Shown one piece after another: positions 1 to 7,333 of a stretch of 12,390 bases of DNA (within the stretch, counting starts at the first letter, position 1; every line of letters starts with the position of its first letter). A program made the translations under genes and the position numbers. The notes under the pieces are model-generated. The model was given only the letters and a program-made list of their open reading frames with translations, was not told the DNA's origin and did no database searches. The stretch covers positions 1-12,390 of the forward strand of contig CANPZA010000032.1 of the NCBI GenBank assembly GCA_947588915.1. The letters run 5' to 3'. The stretch is from an uncultured Clostridia bacterium (lineage in GTDB: Bacteria > Bacillota_A > Clostridia > TANB77 > CAG-508).

Positions 1-4
1 AAAT

Positions 5-49
5 ACGCATCTAAATTCCAGTCATATCAACTGGTTTAGGTGCGTTTTT
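5..49 (+). terminator. Rho-independent terminator of an upstream gene outside the window
   Basis: The arms at 5-22 and 30-45 pair over 16 bp, with one G-U pair and a 2-nt bulge (16-17), around a 7-nt loop. Five T residues (45-49) follow, the first of them in the stem. The T-run lies on the plus strand, so it most likely ends a plus-strand gene left of the window. It could also act on the minus-strand transporter transcript, but no clear T-run is visible on that side. Confidence 0.8.
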
Positions 50-148
50 CCATTATTTTACTGTCAAACTCAGGATAAATATATTATCATAAAAAAATGA
101 AAGTGTCAATAGCAGTATAAAAATAATATTTACTTACTAGATTTTTAA

Positions 149-757
149 TTAGAAAATAAAACTGGCAAATCCTAATAATCCAAAAACAATAAAAATAATA
201 TTAGATAATGCTTCAATAAAATTTTGTTGAAAATGATTTCCTAAAAATTTACCACAAAAAATAGCAATACAATTACTAATTACCATACCAAAAACAGAAC
301 CTAAAATAAGAGAAATTTTAGAATATGGATATTGAAAGCCAAGACTTAAAGAAGCAAGAAAAGTTTTATCCCCCAATTCTCCTATTAATATACAAATAGC
401 AACCATAATGATAGGGTTTAATTTCATTTTAGAAATCTTTTGCATAAAACCTATTTTATCGGGAGAATCATTAAAATCTTTTTTAGGTAAGAATCCAATA
501 AAACCAAACAATAAAAAAGATGTATATGTAAAGATTTTTAAATAAAATTGGAAAGATGCATTAGAAAAATAAGCTATTTTACTTCCAAATAAAATTGCAA
601 AGCCATGACTAAGAAAAGTACCAATCGCTACTCCTAACAATATATTTTTAGCTTTATTTTTAGTAGAGAAAGATAAAACTAAAAGTTGTGTTTTATCACC
701 AAGTTCGGAGAAAAACACAAGAGAAAATGTAATTAAAAAAGGATATATAAATTCCAT
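149..757 (-). CDS. GDT1/TMEM165 (UPF0016) family divalent cation transporter
   Basis: This is a small integral membrane protein of about 202 residues made of two homologous halves. Each half carries the family signature E-x-G-D-K-T: ELGDKT near residues 18-23 and again near 127-132, each inside a hydrophobic helix. About six membrane segments are apparent, with a short charged loop (KKDFNDSPDK) between the halves. Family members move Mn2+ or Ca2+, and in bacteria mostly export Mn2+; the exact substrate here is inferred. A start at 769 is possible but lacks a ribosome binding site. The ATG at 757 has GGAG six bases upstream, which overlaps the 769 ATG, so I prefer 757. The gene stands alone, divergent from the ABC operon. 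I saw no yybP-ykoY-like Mn2+ riboswitch in the short upstream gap and no convincing promoter. Confidence 0.88.
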   Translation of the reverse strand: MEFIYPFLITFSLVFFSELGDKTQLLVLSFSTKNKAKNILLGVAIGTFLSHGFAILFGSKIAYFSNASFQFYLKIFTYTSFLLFGFIGFLPKKDFNDSPDKIGFMQKISKMKLNPIIMVAICILIGELGDKTFLASLSLGFQYPYSKISLILGSVFGMVISNCIAIFCGKFLGNHFQQNFIEALSNIIFIVFGLLGFASFIF

Positions 758-833
758 AAAATTCTCCATTTCTGTTTAATAGATATGCAAATTAAAAAAT
801 AGATATGATAATTGTAAATTTTTTGTGAAGTAC

Positions 834-862
834 TTTACTTTAAAACAATAAAATGATAATAT
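834..862 (+). promoter_or_regulatory. Sigma-A type promoter of the ABC/Gld operon
   Basis: TTTACT (834-839) and TAATAT (857-862) are separated by exactly 17 bp. Transcription would begin near 869, about 37 nt before the GTG start of the ATPase gene. The -10 box covers the ATG at 861, which therefore cannot be the translation start. Confidence 0.65.
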
Positions 863-905
863 GTTAGGGATTAAACAATTAGAAGGAGTAAAGGAGGAAT
901 TTTTT

Positions 906-1844
906 GTGATAGAAGTAAAAAACGTTACAAAAAAGTATGGAAAACTTATTGCCGTAGACAATATTAGCTTTAAAATTAATGATGGCGAAATTATAGGATT
1001 ACTTGGCCCAAATGGTGCAGGGAAAAGTACAACTATGAATATGCTAACAGGATTCATAGAACAAACAGAAGGAGAAATCATAATAGATGGATTTGATATG
1101 TTAAAAAAGCCTAAAAAAGAGAAAAAAGAAATAGGTTATATGCCAGAGGGAGTACCTCTTTACACAGATTTAACAGTTAAAGAATTTGTAACTTATATGG
1201 CAGAAATAAAAAAAGTAGATAAAAAAACTAGAAAAGAAAACGTTGATAAAATATTAGAAAGAACAGGATTAAAAGATGTAGAGAAAAAGATAATAAAAAA
1301 TCTTTCTAGAGGATATAAACAAAGAGTGAGTATGGCAGGAGCTTTAGTTGGTGAGCCTAAAATATTAATTTTAGATGAACCAACAGTAGGATTAGATCCA
1401 AAACAAATTACAGAAATAAGAAATTTGATTAAGGAATTAGGTAAAGACCATACAATTATTTTAAGTTCTCATATTTTATCAGAAGTAAGCCAAATCTGTA
1501 ATAAAGTAATTATTATAAATAAAGGAAAAATAGTAGCAATCGATACACCTCAAAACTTGGAAAATAAGGTTTCTAATAGTAATAGCATATATATAACTGT
1601 AGAAGATACAGAAAATAAAATAGAGAAAGTCATAAAAGAAATTAAAGAGATTAAAAAAATACAATTGAATAAAGAGAATGAAGATGGAACTAAACAATAT
1701 GTAATAGAAGCAAATGGTGATATAGATTTAAGAAAAATTATATTTTCACAGTTTGCAAAAGAAAACATAACAATATTTGAAATGAAAAAAATAGATACAA
1801 CATTGGAAGATGCATTTATGAAATTAATAGAAGGAGGTAAATAA
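906..1844 (+). CDS. ABC transporter ATP-binding protein (GldA/ABC-2 type)
   Basis: This is the ATPase subunit (312 aa) of an ABC-2 type exporter and powers the permease encoded next to it. In order it has Walker A GPNGAGKST (34-42), a Q-loop region IGYMPEGVPLY in which Glu replaces the usual Gln (76-86, common in GldA-like proteins), the signature LSRGYKQR (133-140), Walker B ILILDEP (153-159), D-loop GLDP (162-165) and switch histidine H189. A C-terminal extension of roughly 100 residues follows, as in many ABC-2 ATPases. The start is GTG at 906, with AGGAGG (892-897) eight bases upstream. An in-frame ATG at 861 has no ribosome binding site and lies in the -10 box. The stop is one base before the permease ATG, so translation is probably coupled. 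The substrate is unknown. Confidence 0.93.
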   Translation: MIEVKNVTKKYGKLIAVDNISFKINDGEIIGLLGPNGAGKSTTMNMLTGFIEQTEGEIIIDGFDMLKKPKKEKKEIGYMPEGVPLYTDLTVKEFVTYMAEIKKVDKKTRKENVDKILERTGLKDVEKKIIKNLSRGYKQRVSMAGALVGEPKILILDEPTVGLDPKQITEIRNLIKELGKDHTIILSSHILSEVSQICNKVIIINKGKIVAIDTPQNLENKVSNSNSIYITVEDTENKIEKVIKEIKEIKKIQLNKENEDGTKQYVIEANGDIDLRKIIFSQFAKENITIFEMKKIDTTLEDAFMKLIEGGK

Positions 1845-1845
1845 A

Positions 1846-2533
1846 ATGTGGGCAGTTATTAAGAAAGAATTTAAATCTTATTTTTATTCTCCAATAGGAT
1901 ATGTATTTATACGGAGTATTTTTAATTGCATTTAGTGGTTCTTTTTATCTTAGTGTATGGGGTTATAGAAGTGTTAACTTTGAATATATATTTTATACAT
2001 TACCAACAATATTAGCATTAGCACTTATTATTCCAGCATTAACAATGCGTTCTTTTTCAGAAGAAAGAAAAAGTGGAACAGAGCAGTTATTACTTACATC
2101 ACCAATTAGTATTACAAAAATTGTACTTGGGAAATTCATAGCAGCAACATTAATTGTTATCATAACAGAGCTATGTACATTTATGTATTTTGCTATTTTA
2201 TGTTTTTTTGGAACGCCACATATTACTACGGCACTAGTGACATTATTTGGATTTTTACTTTTTGTTATGACATATATATCTTTTGGTATATTTGCATCAA
2301 GTATAACAGAAAATCAAATAATAGCGGTAGTTTTAACAGTAGCATTTTTTATACTTACATGGATATTACCAGAATTTAGTAGCATTTTTGCAAACTTCTC
2401 TTTTATTAATTTGTTATATAAATTTACATTGGGACAAATTAATATTGCAGATACTGTAACTTTTGTGACATTTATTATAATGAGTTTGTTACTTACAATT
2501 TTGTTTATGCAGAGAAGAAAGAGCATAAGATAG
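1846..2533 (+). CDS. ABC-2 type permease (GldF-like), apparent +1 frameshift at 1912
   Basis: This is the membrane subunit of the Gld-type ABC exporter. Translation starts at ATG 1846 behind GGAGG and reads MWAVIKKEFKSYFYSPIGYVFI, a typical GldF N-terminus. It then meets CGG at 1912 and would stop at TAG 1933. Omitting C1912 restores an open frame (GGA GTA TTT...) to the stop at 2531-2533, giving 228 aa with about six membrane helices and the family motif MRSFSEERKSGTEQLLLTSP. No other lesion is seen, and both flanks read as conserved protein. The downstream part has a possible ATG at 1901, but no ribosome binding site. Options are a sequencing error, a recent inactivating insertion, or +1 recoding. 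comEA in this window carries the same type of lesion. The partners on both sides are intact. Confidence 0.85.
1909..1917 (+). other. Apparent +1 frameshift site, ATA-C-GGA-GT in the permease gene
   Basis: In the incoming frame the codons are ATA CGG AGT. The conserved reading is ATA GGA GTA, so C1912 is the surplus base. CGG is codon 23, and the incoming frame ends seven codons later. The hexamer ACGGAG is shared with the comEA lesion. Confidence 0.8.
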
Positions 2534-2546
2534 GAGGATAAAAAAA

Positions 2547-4064
2547 TTGAAAAATAAAAAAGAGAAAGTAAACAAAGAAAAAGTAAACAAAGAAAAAAAG
2601 ATTAACAAGTTTATGGATATTATAAAAAAGAAATGGCTTATAAATGGAACTAGAACTTTATTTTTAGTAATTATTATTATAGCGGTATTTATAGCTATAG
2701 ACATAGTTATGCATAAATTAGAGTTACCACCATTGGATTTTAGTCAAGAAAAGTTATATACTCTGACAGATGAAAGCAAAGAAAGAGTAAAAGATATAGA
2801 TAAAGATGTAAAAATATATTTTATAGGTTCAACAGATGATGATAATAATTTAGCTTTAGCAAAACAATATAAAAATGTAAATGAAAAAATTGTAGCAGAA
2901 GCGGTTGATATCAGTAGTAGACCAGATTTGGCAGAAAAATATGGATTAGAGAATGGTTCAGAAGGCATTATTGTTGAGTGTGGTGAAAAGTCAAAAGTAT
3001 TAACATCTAATGACTTAGTAACTTATGATACTACTACATATGAAACTATTAGTATCGCTGAAGAAAAATTAACAAGTTCAATTTTGAATGTAGTATCAGA
3101 TGAAATACCAAAGGTATATTTTTTGGAAGGATATAGCGACTATTCATTAACCAAAAATATGAATTATTTAAATATGTATTTAGCAAATGAAGTAAATGAA
3201 GTAAAGACATTAAATCTAATATCAGAAGGCAAAGTTCCAGAAGATTGTAAAACATTAGTAATAACAACACCAAATAAAGATTTTAATGACATGATGACAA
3301 ATGCTATAAAAGATTATATAAATAATGGAGGAAGCATATTATGGTTAAATGAAGTAGTTGCTCAAGAACAAAACTTCCCTAACATAAATAGTATTTTAGA
3401 GTTATATGGAGTAAATCCATTTGAGGTAGGAATGATATTAGAAACTGATTCAAGCAGAATGGTATCAAATATGCCATATGCTATTTTCCCAAATATTGAA
3501 TACTCTAATATTACCAAAACCTTATATAATACTGATGGAGTATTATTTGTAAATGCAACAAAAATTAATGTAAATGAAGAAAAATTAGATGAACTAAAAG
3601 TTGAAAAAACAGATTTATTGACAACAAATGATACAGCTTTTTATAGAAAAGATTTTAAAATAAATTCAATGAACAAACAAGAAAATGAGGAAACAGGAAG
3701 ATTTATAATAGGGGCAGAGTTTGACAAAACAATTAAAGATGCAAATGAAGAAACTGGAGAAAAAGCAGAAACTTCTAAATTGGTATTAATAGGAGAAAAT
3801 AGTTTTATTTCAGATTATTCATTATCTCAAGCATCACAATATCCTTTAATATCTGAGGTCGATAATAAAGATATGATTTTAAACTCAATTGCATATTTAG
3901 CAGATAGACCAGAGGATATAACTGCAAGAAAAAGTACAGGAACTGTAACTTATACGCCAACAGAGTTACAAAATATAATAATTATTACGATTATATTTGC
4001 AATACCAGTTTTAATTATTATTATAGGAATTGCAGTATGGGTAGCAAGGAGAAGAAAGAAATAA
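2547..4064 (+). CDS. GldG-like ABC exporter accessory membrane protein
   Basis: This 505-aa protein has a very basic N-terminus, one membrane helix near residues 36-55, a large extracytoplasmic domain, and a C-terminal helix (about 476-499) ending in RRRKK. The segment after the first helix (LDFSQEKLYTLTDESKERVKDI, split here by an implied turn) is the hallmark of GldG/DUF4350-like proteins, which accompany GldA/GldF-type ABC subunits. In Bacteroidetes the Gld system serves gliding; in Clostridia the role is unknown and gliding should not be assumed. The start is TTG at 2547, nine bases after AGGAGG (2532-2537), which overlaps the permease stop. A perfect 15-bp tandem duplication (2565-2579, 2580-2594) doubles a KVNKE block near the N-terminus. 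A terminator follows the gene, and no further operon member (for example a DUF4340 protein) is present. Confidence 0.85.
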   Translation: MKNKKEKVNKEKVNKEKKINKFMDIIKKKWLINGTRTLFLVIIIIAVFIAIDIVMHKLELPPLDFSQEKLYTLTDESKERVKDIDKDVKIYFIGSTDDDNNLALAKQYKNVNEKIVAEAVDISSRPDLAEKYGLENGSEGIIVECGEKSKVLTSNDLVTYDTTTYETISIAEEKLTSSILNVVSDEIPKVYFLEGYSDYSLTKNMNYLNMYLANEVNEVKTLNLISEGKVPEDCKTLVITTPNKDFNDMMTNAIKDYINNGGSILWLNEVVAQEQNFPNINSILELYGVNPFEVGMILETDSSRMVSNMPYAIFPNIEYSNITKTLYNTDGVLFVNATKINVNEEKLDELKVEKTDLLTTNDTAFYRKDFKINSMNKQENEETGRFIIGAEFDKTIKDANEETGEKAETSKLVLIGENSFISDYSLSQASQYPLISEVDNKDMILNSIAYLADRPEDITARKSTGTVTYTPTELQNIIIITIIFAIPVLIIIIGIAVWVARRRKK

Positions 4065-4098
4065 TATTATCATTTCTAAGCAATTGAATAATTTATAT

Positions 4099-4128
4099 AA
4101 AAATCCCATAAAATAGTATGGGATTTTT
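4099..4128 (+). terminator. Terminator of the ABC/Gld operon
   Basis: A perfect 12-bp stem (4099-4110 with 4117-4128) encloses a 6-nt loop; the 3' arm ends in five T residues. It lies 35 bases after the GldG-like stop codon. The 5' arm begins with five A residues, so it could also work on the minus strand. Confidence 0.85.
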
Positions 4129-4158
4129 ACTATACATACCAAAAGGAGATATGTAATT

Positions 4159-5211
4159 ATGAGTAATATGTTAAAAGTAATATTTGTAATTATTGGGACA
4201 ATGATTGGGGCAGGATTTGCATCAGGTCAAGAAATTTATTTGTTCTTTTTTTCACATGGAATAGAAGGATTAATAGGTATTATAATTTCAAGTACTATAC
4301 TTGGAATTGTAATTTATAAAACTTTTAACATTGTAAATAAATATCAAGTAAATAGTTATAAAGATTATTTAGATGTATTAATAAAAGAAAAGAAAAATGT
4401 AAAGAATGTAATAAATACAATTATTAATATATTTATACTTATTACATTTTTTATTATGATAGCAGGATTTGGAGCATATTTTGAACAAGAATTAGGAATA
4501 AATAGCTTAATAGGAAGTACAATTTTAGCCATAATAACATTTATTATTTTTATGACTAATATAAAAGGAGTTGTAAAAGCAAATGAAATTTTAGTTCCTA
4601 TATTAATAGGATTTTTACTATTAATAGGAGTTATTAATCTTAAAGGGCTTCCAATAAAAGATTTACAAAATTATATAATACAAACAAGTAATACTAAATA
4701 TTATTTAAATGCTATTTTATATAGTAGTTATAATAGTATATTACTTATACCAGTACTTCTAACTTTAAAAAATTATATACAAAATAGAAAACAGATAATA
4801 GGGATATCACTTATAAGTACAATAATAATTATATTATTATCAATTATTGTATTTTTATTGTTAGTTAGAGTTGATGTAGATATTACTGAATTAGAAATGC
4901 CAGCAGTATATGTTGTTTCTAATATGTTCAAAATTTTTAAATATATTTATGGATTTATAATATTAGGTTCAATTTTTACAACTACAATTTCATTAGGAAC
5001 AAGTTTTTTAAAGAATATAACAAAAACTAAAAAGGGTTATACACAAATTGCATTTATTATGTGTATAGTTTCTGTCTTAATTTCTAAATTTGGTTTTTCT
5101 AATTTAGTAAATTTATTATATCCAATTTTTGGATATTTAGGAATATTACAGATTTTAAAGTTAATCTTTTTAAGGCAAAAGCAAGAAAACAACAATTCTA
5201 TTGAAAAATAA
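4159..5211 (+). CDS. YkvI-family multi-pass membrane protein
   Basis: This is a 350-aa polytopic protein with about ten hydrophobic helices and almost no soluble domain. The N-terminal helix carries GTMIGAGFASGQEI (about residues 13-26), a broken-helix glycine motif characteristic of the YkvI group. That group resembles LeuT/APC-fold amino-acid and cation symporters. The function of YkvI proteins is unproven; a transporter role is inferred from the fold-like motif. The start is ATG 4159 with AAGGAG (4143-4148) ten bases upstream. An ATG at 4151 is followed directly by a stop. The gene is flanked by terminators on both sides, so it is probably monocistronic. I could not find a convincing promoter in the 95-nt gap, because the upstream terminator occupies much of it. 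Confidence 0.85.
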   Translation: MSNMLKVIFVIIGTMIGAGFASGQEIYLFFFSHGIEGLIGIIISSTILGIVIYKTFNIVNKYQVNSYKDYLDVLIKEKKNVKNVINTIINIFILITFFIMIAGFGAYFEQELGINSLIGSTILAIITFIIFMTNIKGVVKANEILVPILIGFLLLIGVINLKGLPIKDLQNYIIQTSNTKYYLNAILYSSYNSILLIPVLLTLKNYIQNRKQIIGISLISTIIIILLSIIVFLLLVRVDVDITELEMPAVYVVSNMFKIFKYIYGFIILGSIFTTTISLGTSFLKNITKTKKGYTQIAFIMCIVSVLISKFGFSNLVNLLYPIFGYLGILQILKLIFLRQKQENNNSIEK

Positions 5212-5225
5212 ATTTTTTATTATTG

Positions 5226-5258
5226 AAGGAGATATGTATTTGTATATTTCCTTTTTTT
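5226..5258 (+). terminator. Terminator after the YkvI-family gene
   Basis: A 10-bp stem with one G-U pair (5226-5235 with 5244-5253) and an 8-nt loop is followed by five further T residues (5254-5258), continuing the TT that ends the stem. It starts 14 bases after the stop codon. Confidence 0.75.
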
Positions 5259-5356
5259 AAATTATTTTCATAGATAAAGAAAATGTTTTTATTTTAAAAA
5301 TAAATTAAAAGAGACAGTATAAATAATAAATTAGAATAAAAACATAAACTAACTAC

Positions 5357-5385
5357 TTGAAAAAAATACTAAAAACTGATATAAA
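5357..5385 (+). promoter_or_regulatory. Sigma-A type promoter of the DUF5711-CvpA cluster
   Basis: TTGAAA (5357-5362), a 17-bp spacer and TATAAA (5380-5385) form a near-consensus promoter. The start of transcription would be near 5392, leaving a leader of about 45 nt. The rest of the gap from 5259 to 5356 is AT-rich and I see no gene in it. Confidence 0.7.
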
Positions 5386-5409
5386 GTAATATAGAAAAGT
5401 AAGTAAAAC

Positions 5410-5429
5410 TTTTCCTTTAGAAAGGAAAA
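5410..5429 (+). promoter_or_regulatory. Inverted repeat covering the Shine-Dalgarno of the DUF5711 gene
   Basis: TTTTCCTTT (5410-5418) and AAAGGAAAA (5421-5429) are perfect complements separated by two bases. In RNA the innermost pairs would open to form a loop, leaving about 7-8 bp. The right arm contains the AAAGGA ribosome binding site of the ATG at 5438, so the hairpin would mask it. Regulation is inferred. Confidence 0.45.
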
Positions 5430-5437
5430 TATTAATA

Positions 5438-6622
5438 ATGAAAGATTATTGGCAAGATCAAGAACAGAAAGTTAAAAAAGTTAATAAAAAGAAATTAATT
5501 ATAGCAATAATTACAATAATAATAGTTCTTTTTATTACAATAACTACATTAATTTATCAAAATAATAAGGCTGTTAGAAACTGGATTGATAGGGTAATAT
5601 TTAGAAAAGAAATAATGCAAGATAAAGCTACTACCATAGAATTAGAAGAAAATCAGAATACAAGTATATATGCATTTAATAAATATATAGGTGTTTTAAA
5701 TAAAAATCAATTTATAATCTATGGAAATACAGGGAACGAAGAAAACACTTTAGAAATACAGATTTCAAATCCTATATTTAATTCTTCAAATAGATTTTTA
5801 ACCATTGCAGAAAAGAAAGGAAAGAAATTGTATTTGATAACAGATAAAGATATATCTTGGCAGGCAAATACAGAGGGAAATATATCAAAAGTATATGTTA
5901 ATAAAAATGGATATGTAGCAGTTGTAATAACAGATACTAGTTATAAAACAGTAATAGAAATGTACAATCCAGAAGGAAAAGAAATGTTTAAAACATATTT
6001 GTCTTCCACAAGAACAGCAGATGTAGCGATTTCTAACGATAATAAATATTTAGCAATTGCGGAAGTTGATACATCAGGGACTATAATACAATCTAATATA
6101 AAAATTATATCAATAGATAAAGCTATTAATGATCCAACTAACTCTTTAGAAAATTCATATCAAGGAGAAACAGACAAATTAATTACAAATATTAAATATC
6201 AAGATAAAGATAAATTAATTTGTATGTATACAGATGGTATCCATGTAATTGAAAACGGACAAGATAATATATTAATTAATAATAAGGATAAAAAAGCAAT
6301 TTTCCAATCAATAGAATTAACAGATAATGCAGTTTTAATAGAAGAAAAATCATCAGGACTGTTTACAGCAGATTCAGTGGTTAATATTATTAATACAAAT
6401 AATCATGGTATAAAAGAGTATACAGTTGATTCTGTTGAAAAAGATATTTATACATATGGTAATATTATTGCTTTAAATCTAGGAACAGAAATAGAATTTA
6501 TAAATACGGATGGATGGCTTGTAAAAAGATATATTGCAAATCAAGAAATTACAAATATAGTTGTTTCAGACAGTATAGCTGGAATTATCTATAGAGATAG
6601 TATTGAAATAGTAAATTTATAA
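5438..6622 (+). CDS. DUF5711-family membrane-anchored protein
   Basis: This 394-aa protein has a short cytoplasmic tail rich in Lys, one N-terminal membrane helix (about residues 20-40) and a large extracytoplasmic region. That region consists of repeated beta-strand-like blocks (for example TADVAISNDNKYLAIAEVD around 190-210), in the manner of a beta-propeller. The pattern fits DUF5711, a family of unknown function common in Clostridia; I recognise the family by overall architecture, not by a catalytic motif. The start is ATG 5438 with AAAGGA 11 bases upstream, inside a small inverted repeat. The CvpA gene follows 24 bases after the stop, so the two are probably cotranscribed. The neighbouring LCP and carboxypeptidase genes suggest an envelope-related role, which is inference only. 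Confidence 0.75.
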   Translation: MKDYWQDQEQKVKKVNKKKLIIAIITIIIVLFITITTLIYQNNKAVRNWIDRVIFRKEIMQDKATTIELEENQNTSIYAFNKYIGVLNKNQFIIYGNTGNEENTLEIQISNPIFNSSNRFLTIAEKKGKKLYLITDKDISWQANTEGNISKVYVNKNGYVAVVITDTSYKTVIEMYNPEGKEMFKTYLSSTRTADVAISNDNKYLAIAEVDTSGTIIQSNIKIISIDKAINDPTNSLENSYQGETDKLITNIKYQDKDKLICMYTDGIHVIENGQDNILINNKDKKAIFQSIELTDNAVLIEEKSSGLFTADSVVNIINTNNHGIKEYTVDSVEKDIYTYGNIIALNLGTEIEFINTDGWLVKRYIANQEITNIVVSDSIAGIIYRDSIEIVNL

Positions 6623-6646
6623 AAAAGAAAGAAAGGAAAATAAAAA

Positions 6647-7252
6647 ATGGGAATTATAGTAGATATAATTATAATTGCAATAGTTTTATTATCAGTATTT
6701 TTAGCTTATAGAAAAGGAATGATAAAATTAGCTATTGGGCTATGTTCTTTTATCATTGCTATTGTATTAACTTTTGCACTTTATTTACCAATTTCAAATT
6801 TCATAATTAATAGTACAGCAATTGATGAGATGTTAGAAAACAAAATTTATGAGAAGTCAAGTGAAATAATGGAAAAAGAAGAAAATGAAGCTACAAATCA
6901 AATTATCGAAACAGCTAAAAATGAGATGTTGCCTCAAACTTCAAGAAATTTAGCTATTAATATAGTAAAAGGTGGAGTAATTATCATTTTATTTTTAGGA
7001 ATAAGAATTGCACTAAAATTTGTAACTATACTTGCTGATTTAATTGCAAAATTACCTATCATTGAACAAATAAATAAAACAGGTGGAATAGTATATGGTA
7101 TTTTAAGAGGAATATTATTTGTATATATATTATTACTTTTATTAAATATATCAGATCAAATAAATCCATATAATATAATAAATGAAAGTGTAAATGAATC
7201 TTTTATAGGGAAGACAATGTATCAAAATAATATTTTAAATACATTATTTTAA
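6647..7252 (+). CDS. CvpA-family membrane protein
   Basis: This 201-aa protein has four predicted membrane helices: about 2-21, 25-47, 104-128 and 147-168. Between the second and third is a Glu/Lys-rich, probably coiled segment (59-95). The fourth helix begins with GGIVYGILRGIL, the Gly-rich motif typical of the CvpA (colicin V production) family. Family members are linked to envelope integrity and secretion, but no molecular activity is established. The start is ATG 6647 with AAGGAAAA upstream, 24 bases after the DUF5711 stop, consistent with one operon. A poor hairpin with a T-run follows (about 7254-7280), so partial readthrough into the LCP gene is possible. Confidence 0.85.
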   Translation: MGIIVDIIIIAIVLLSVFLAYRKGMIKLAIGLCSFIIAIVLTFALYLPISNFIINSTAIDEMLENKIYEKSSEIMEKEENEATNQIIETAKNEMLPQTSRNLAINIVKGGVIIILFLGIRIALKFVTILADLIAKLPIIEQINKTGGIVYGILRGILFVYILLLLLNISDQINPYNIINESVNESFIGKTMYQNNILNTLF

Positions 7253-7273
7253 ATAAAAAAATGACAATATTTG

Positions 7274-7302
7274 TTGCTTTTTTAATTTTAGTTTGCTATA
7301 CT
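7274..7302 (+). promoter_or_regulatory. Sigma-A type promoter of the LCP gene
   Basis: TTGCTT (7274-7279) and TATACT (7297-7302) are separated by 17 bp. The start of transcription would be near 7309, about 25 nt before the TTG start codon. The -10 box is strong and the -35 box is moderate. Confidence 0.55.
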
Positions 7303-7333
7303 ATTAACATGAAAGTTTTGGGAGTGGAATATT

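Noticed and set aside
758..905. Possible Mn2+ (yybP-ykoY) riboswitch ahead of the GDT1-type transporter
   Set aside because: The gap is short, almost pure A/T, shared with the divergent operon promoter, and has none of the GC-paired helices needed.
776..1081. Minus-strand open frame overlapping the ABC ATPase start, and similar overlapping frames elsewhere (for example 1479-1768, 2489-2704, 3049-3273, 9494-9715, 10634-10834)
   Set aside because: They overlap well-supported genes, lack ribosome binding sites and family motifs, and have the low-complexity Phe/Ile/Tyr composition expected of antisense or shifted AT-rich coding DNA.
5283..5345. Inverted repeat of 11 bp (5283-5293 with 5335-5345) in the gap before the DUF5711 gene
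   Set aside because: The arms are almost entirely A/T with a 41-nt spacer; such pairs are expected by chance in this composition.
7254..7280. Possible terminator after the CvpA gene (ACAA/TTGT stem with A6 and T6 flanks)
   Set aside because: The core stem is only four A/T-rich pairs with mismatches, too weak to call, and it overlaps the -35 box of the LCP promoter.
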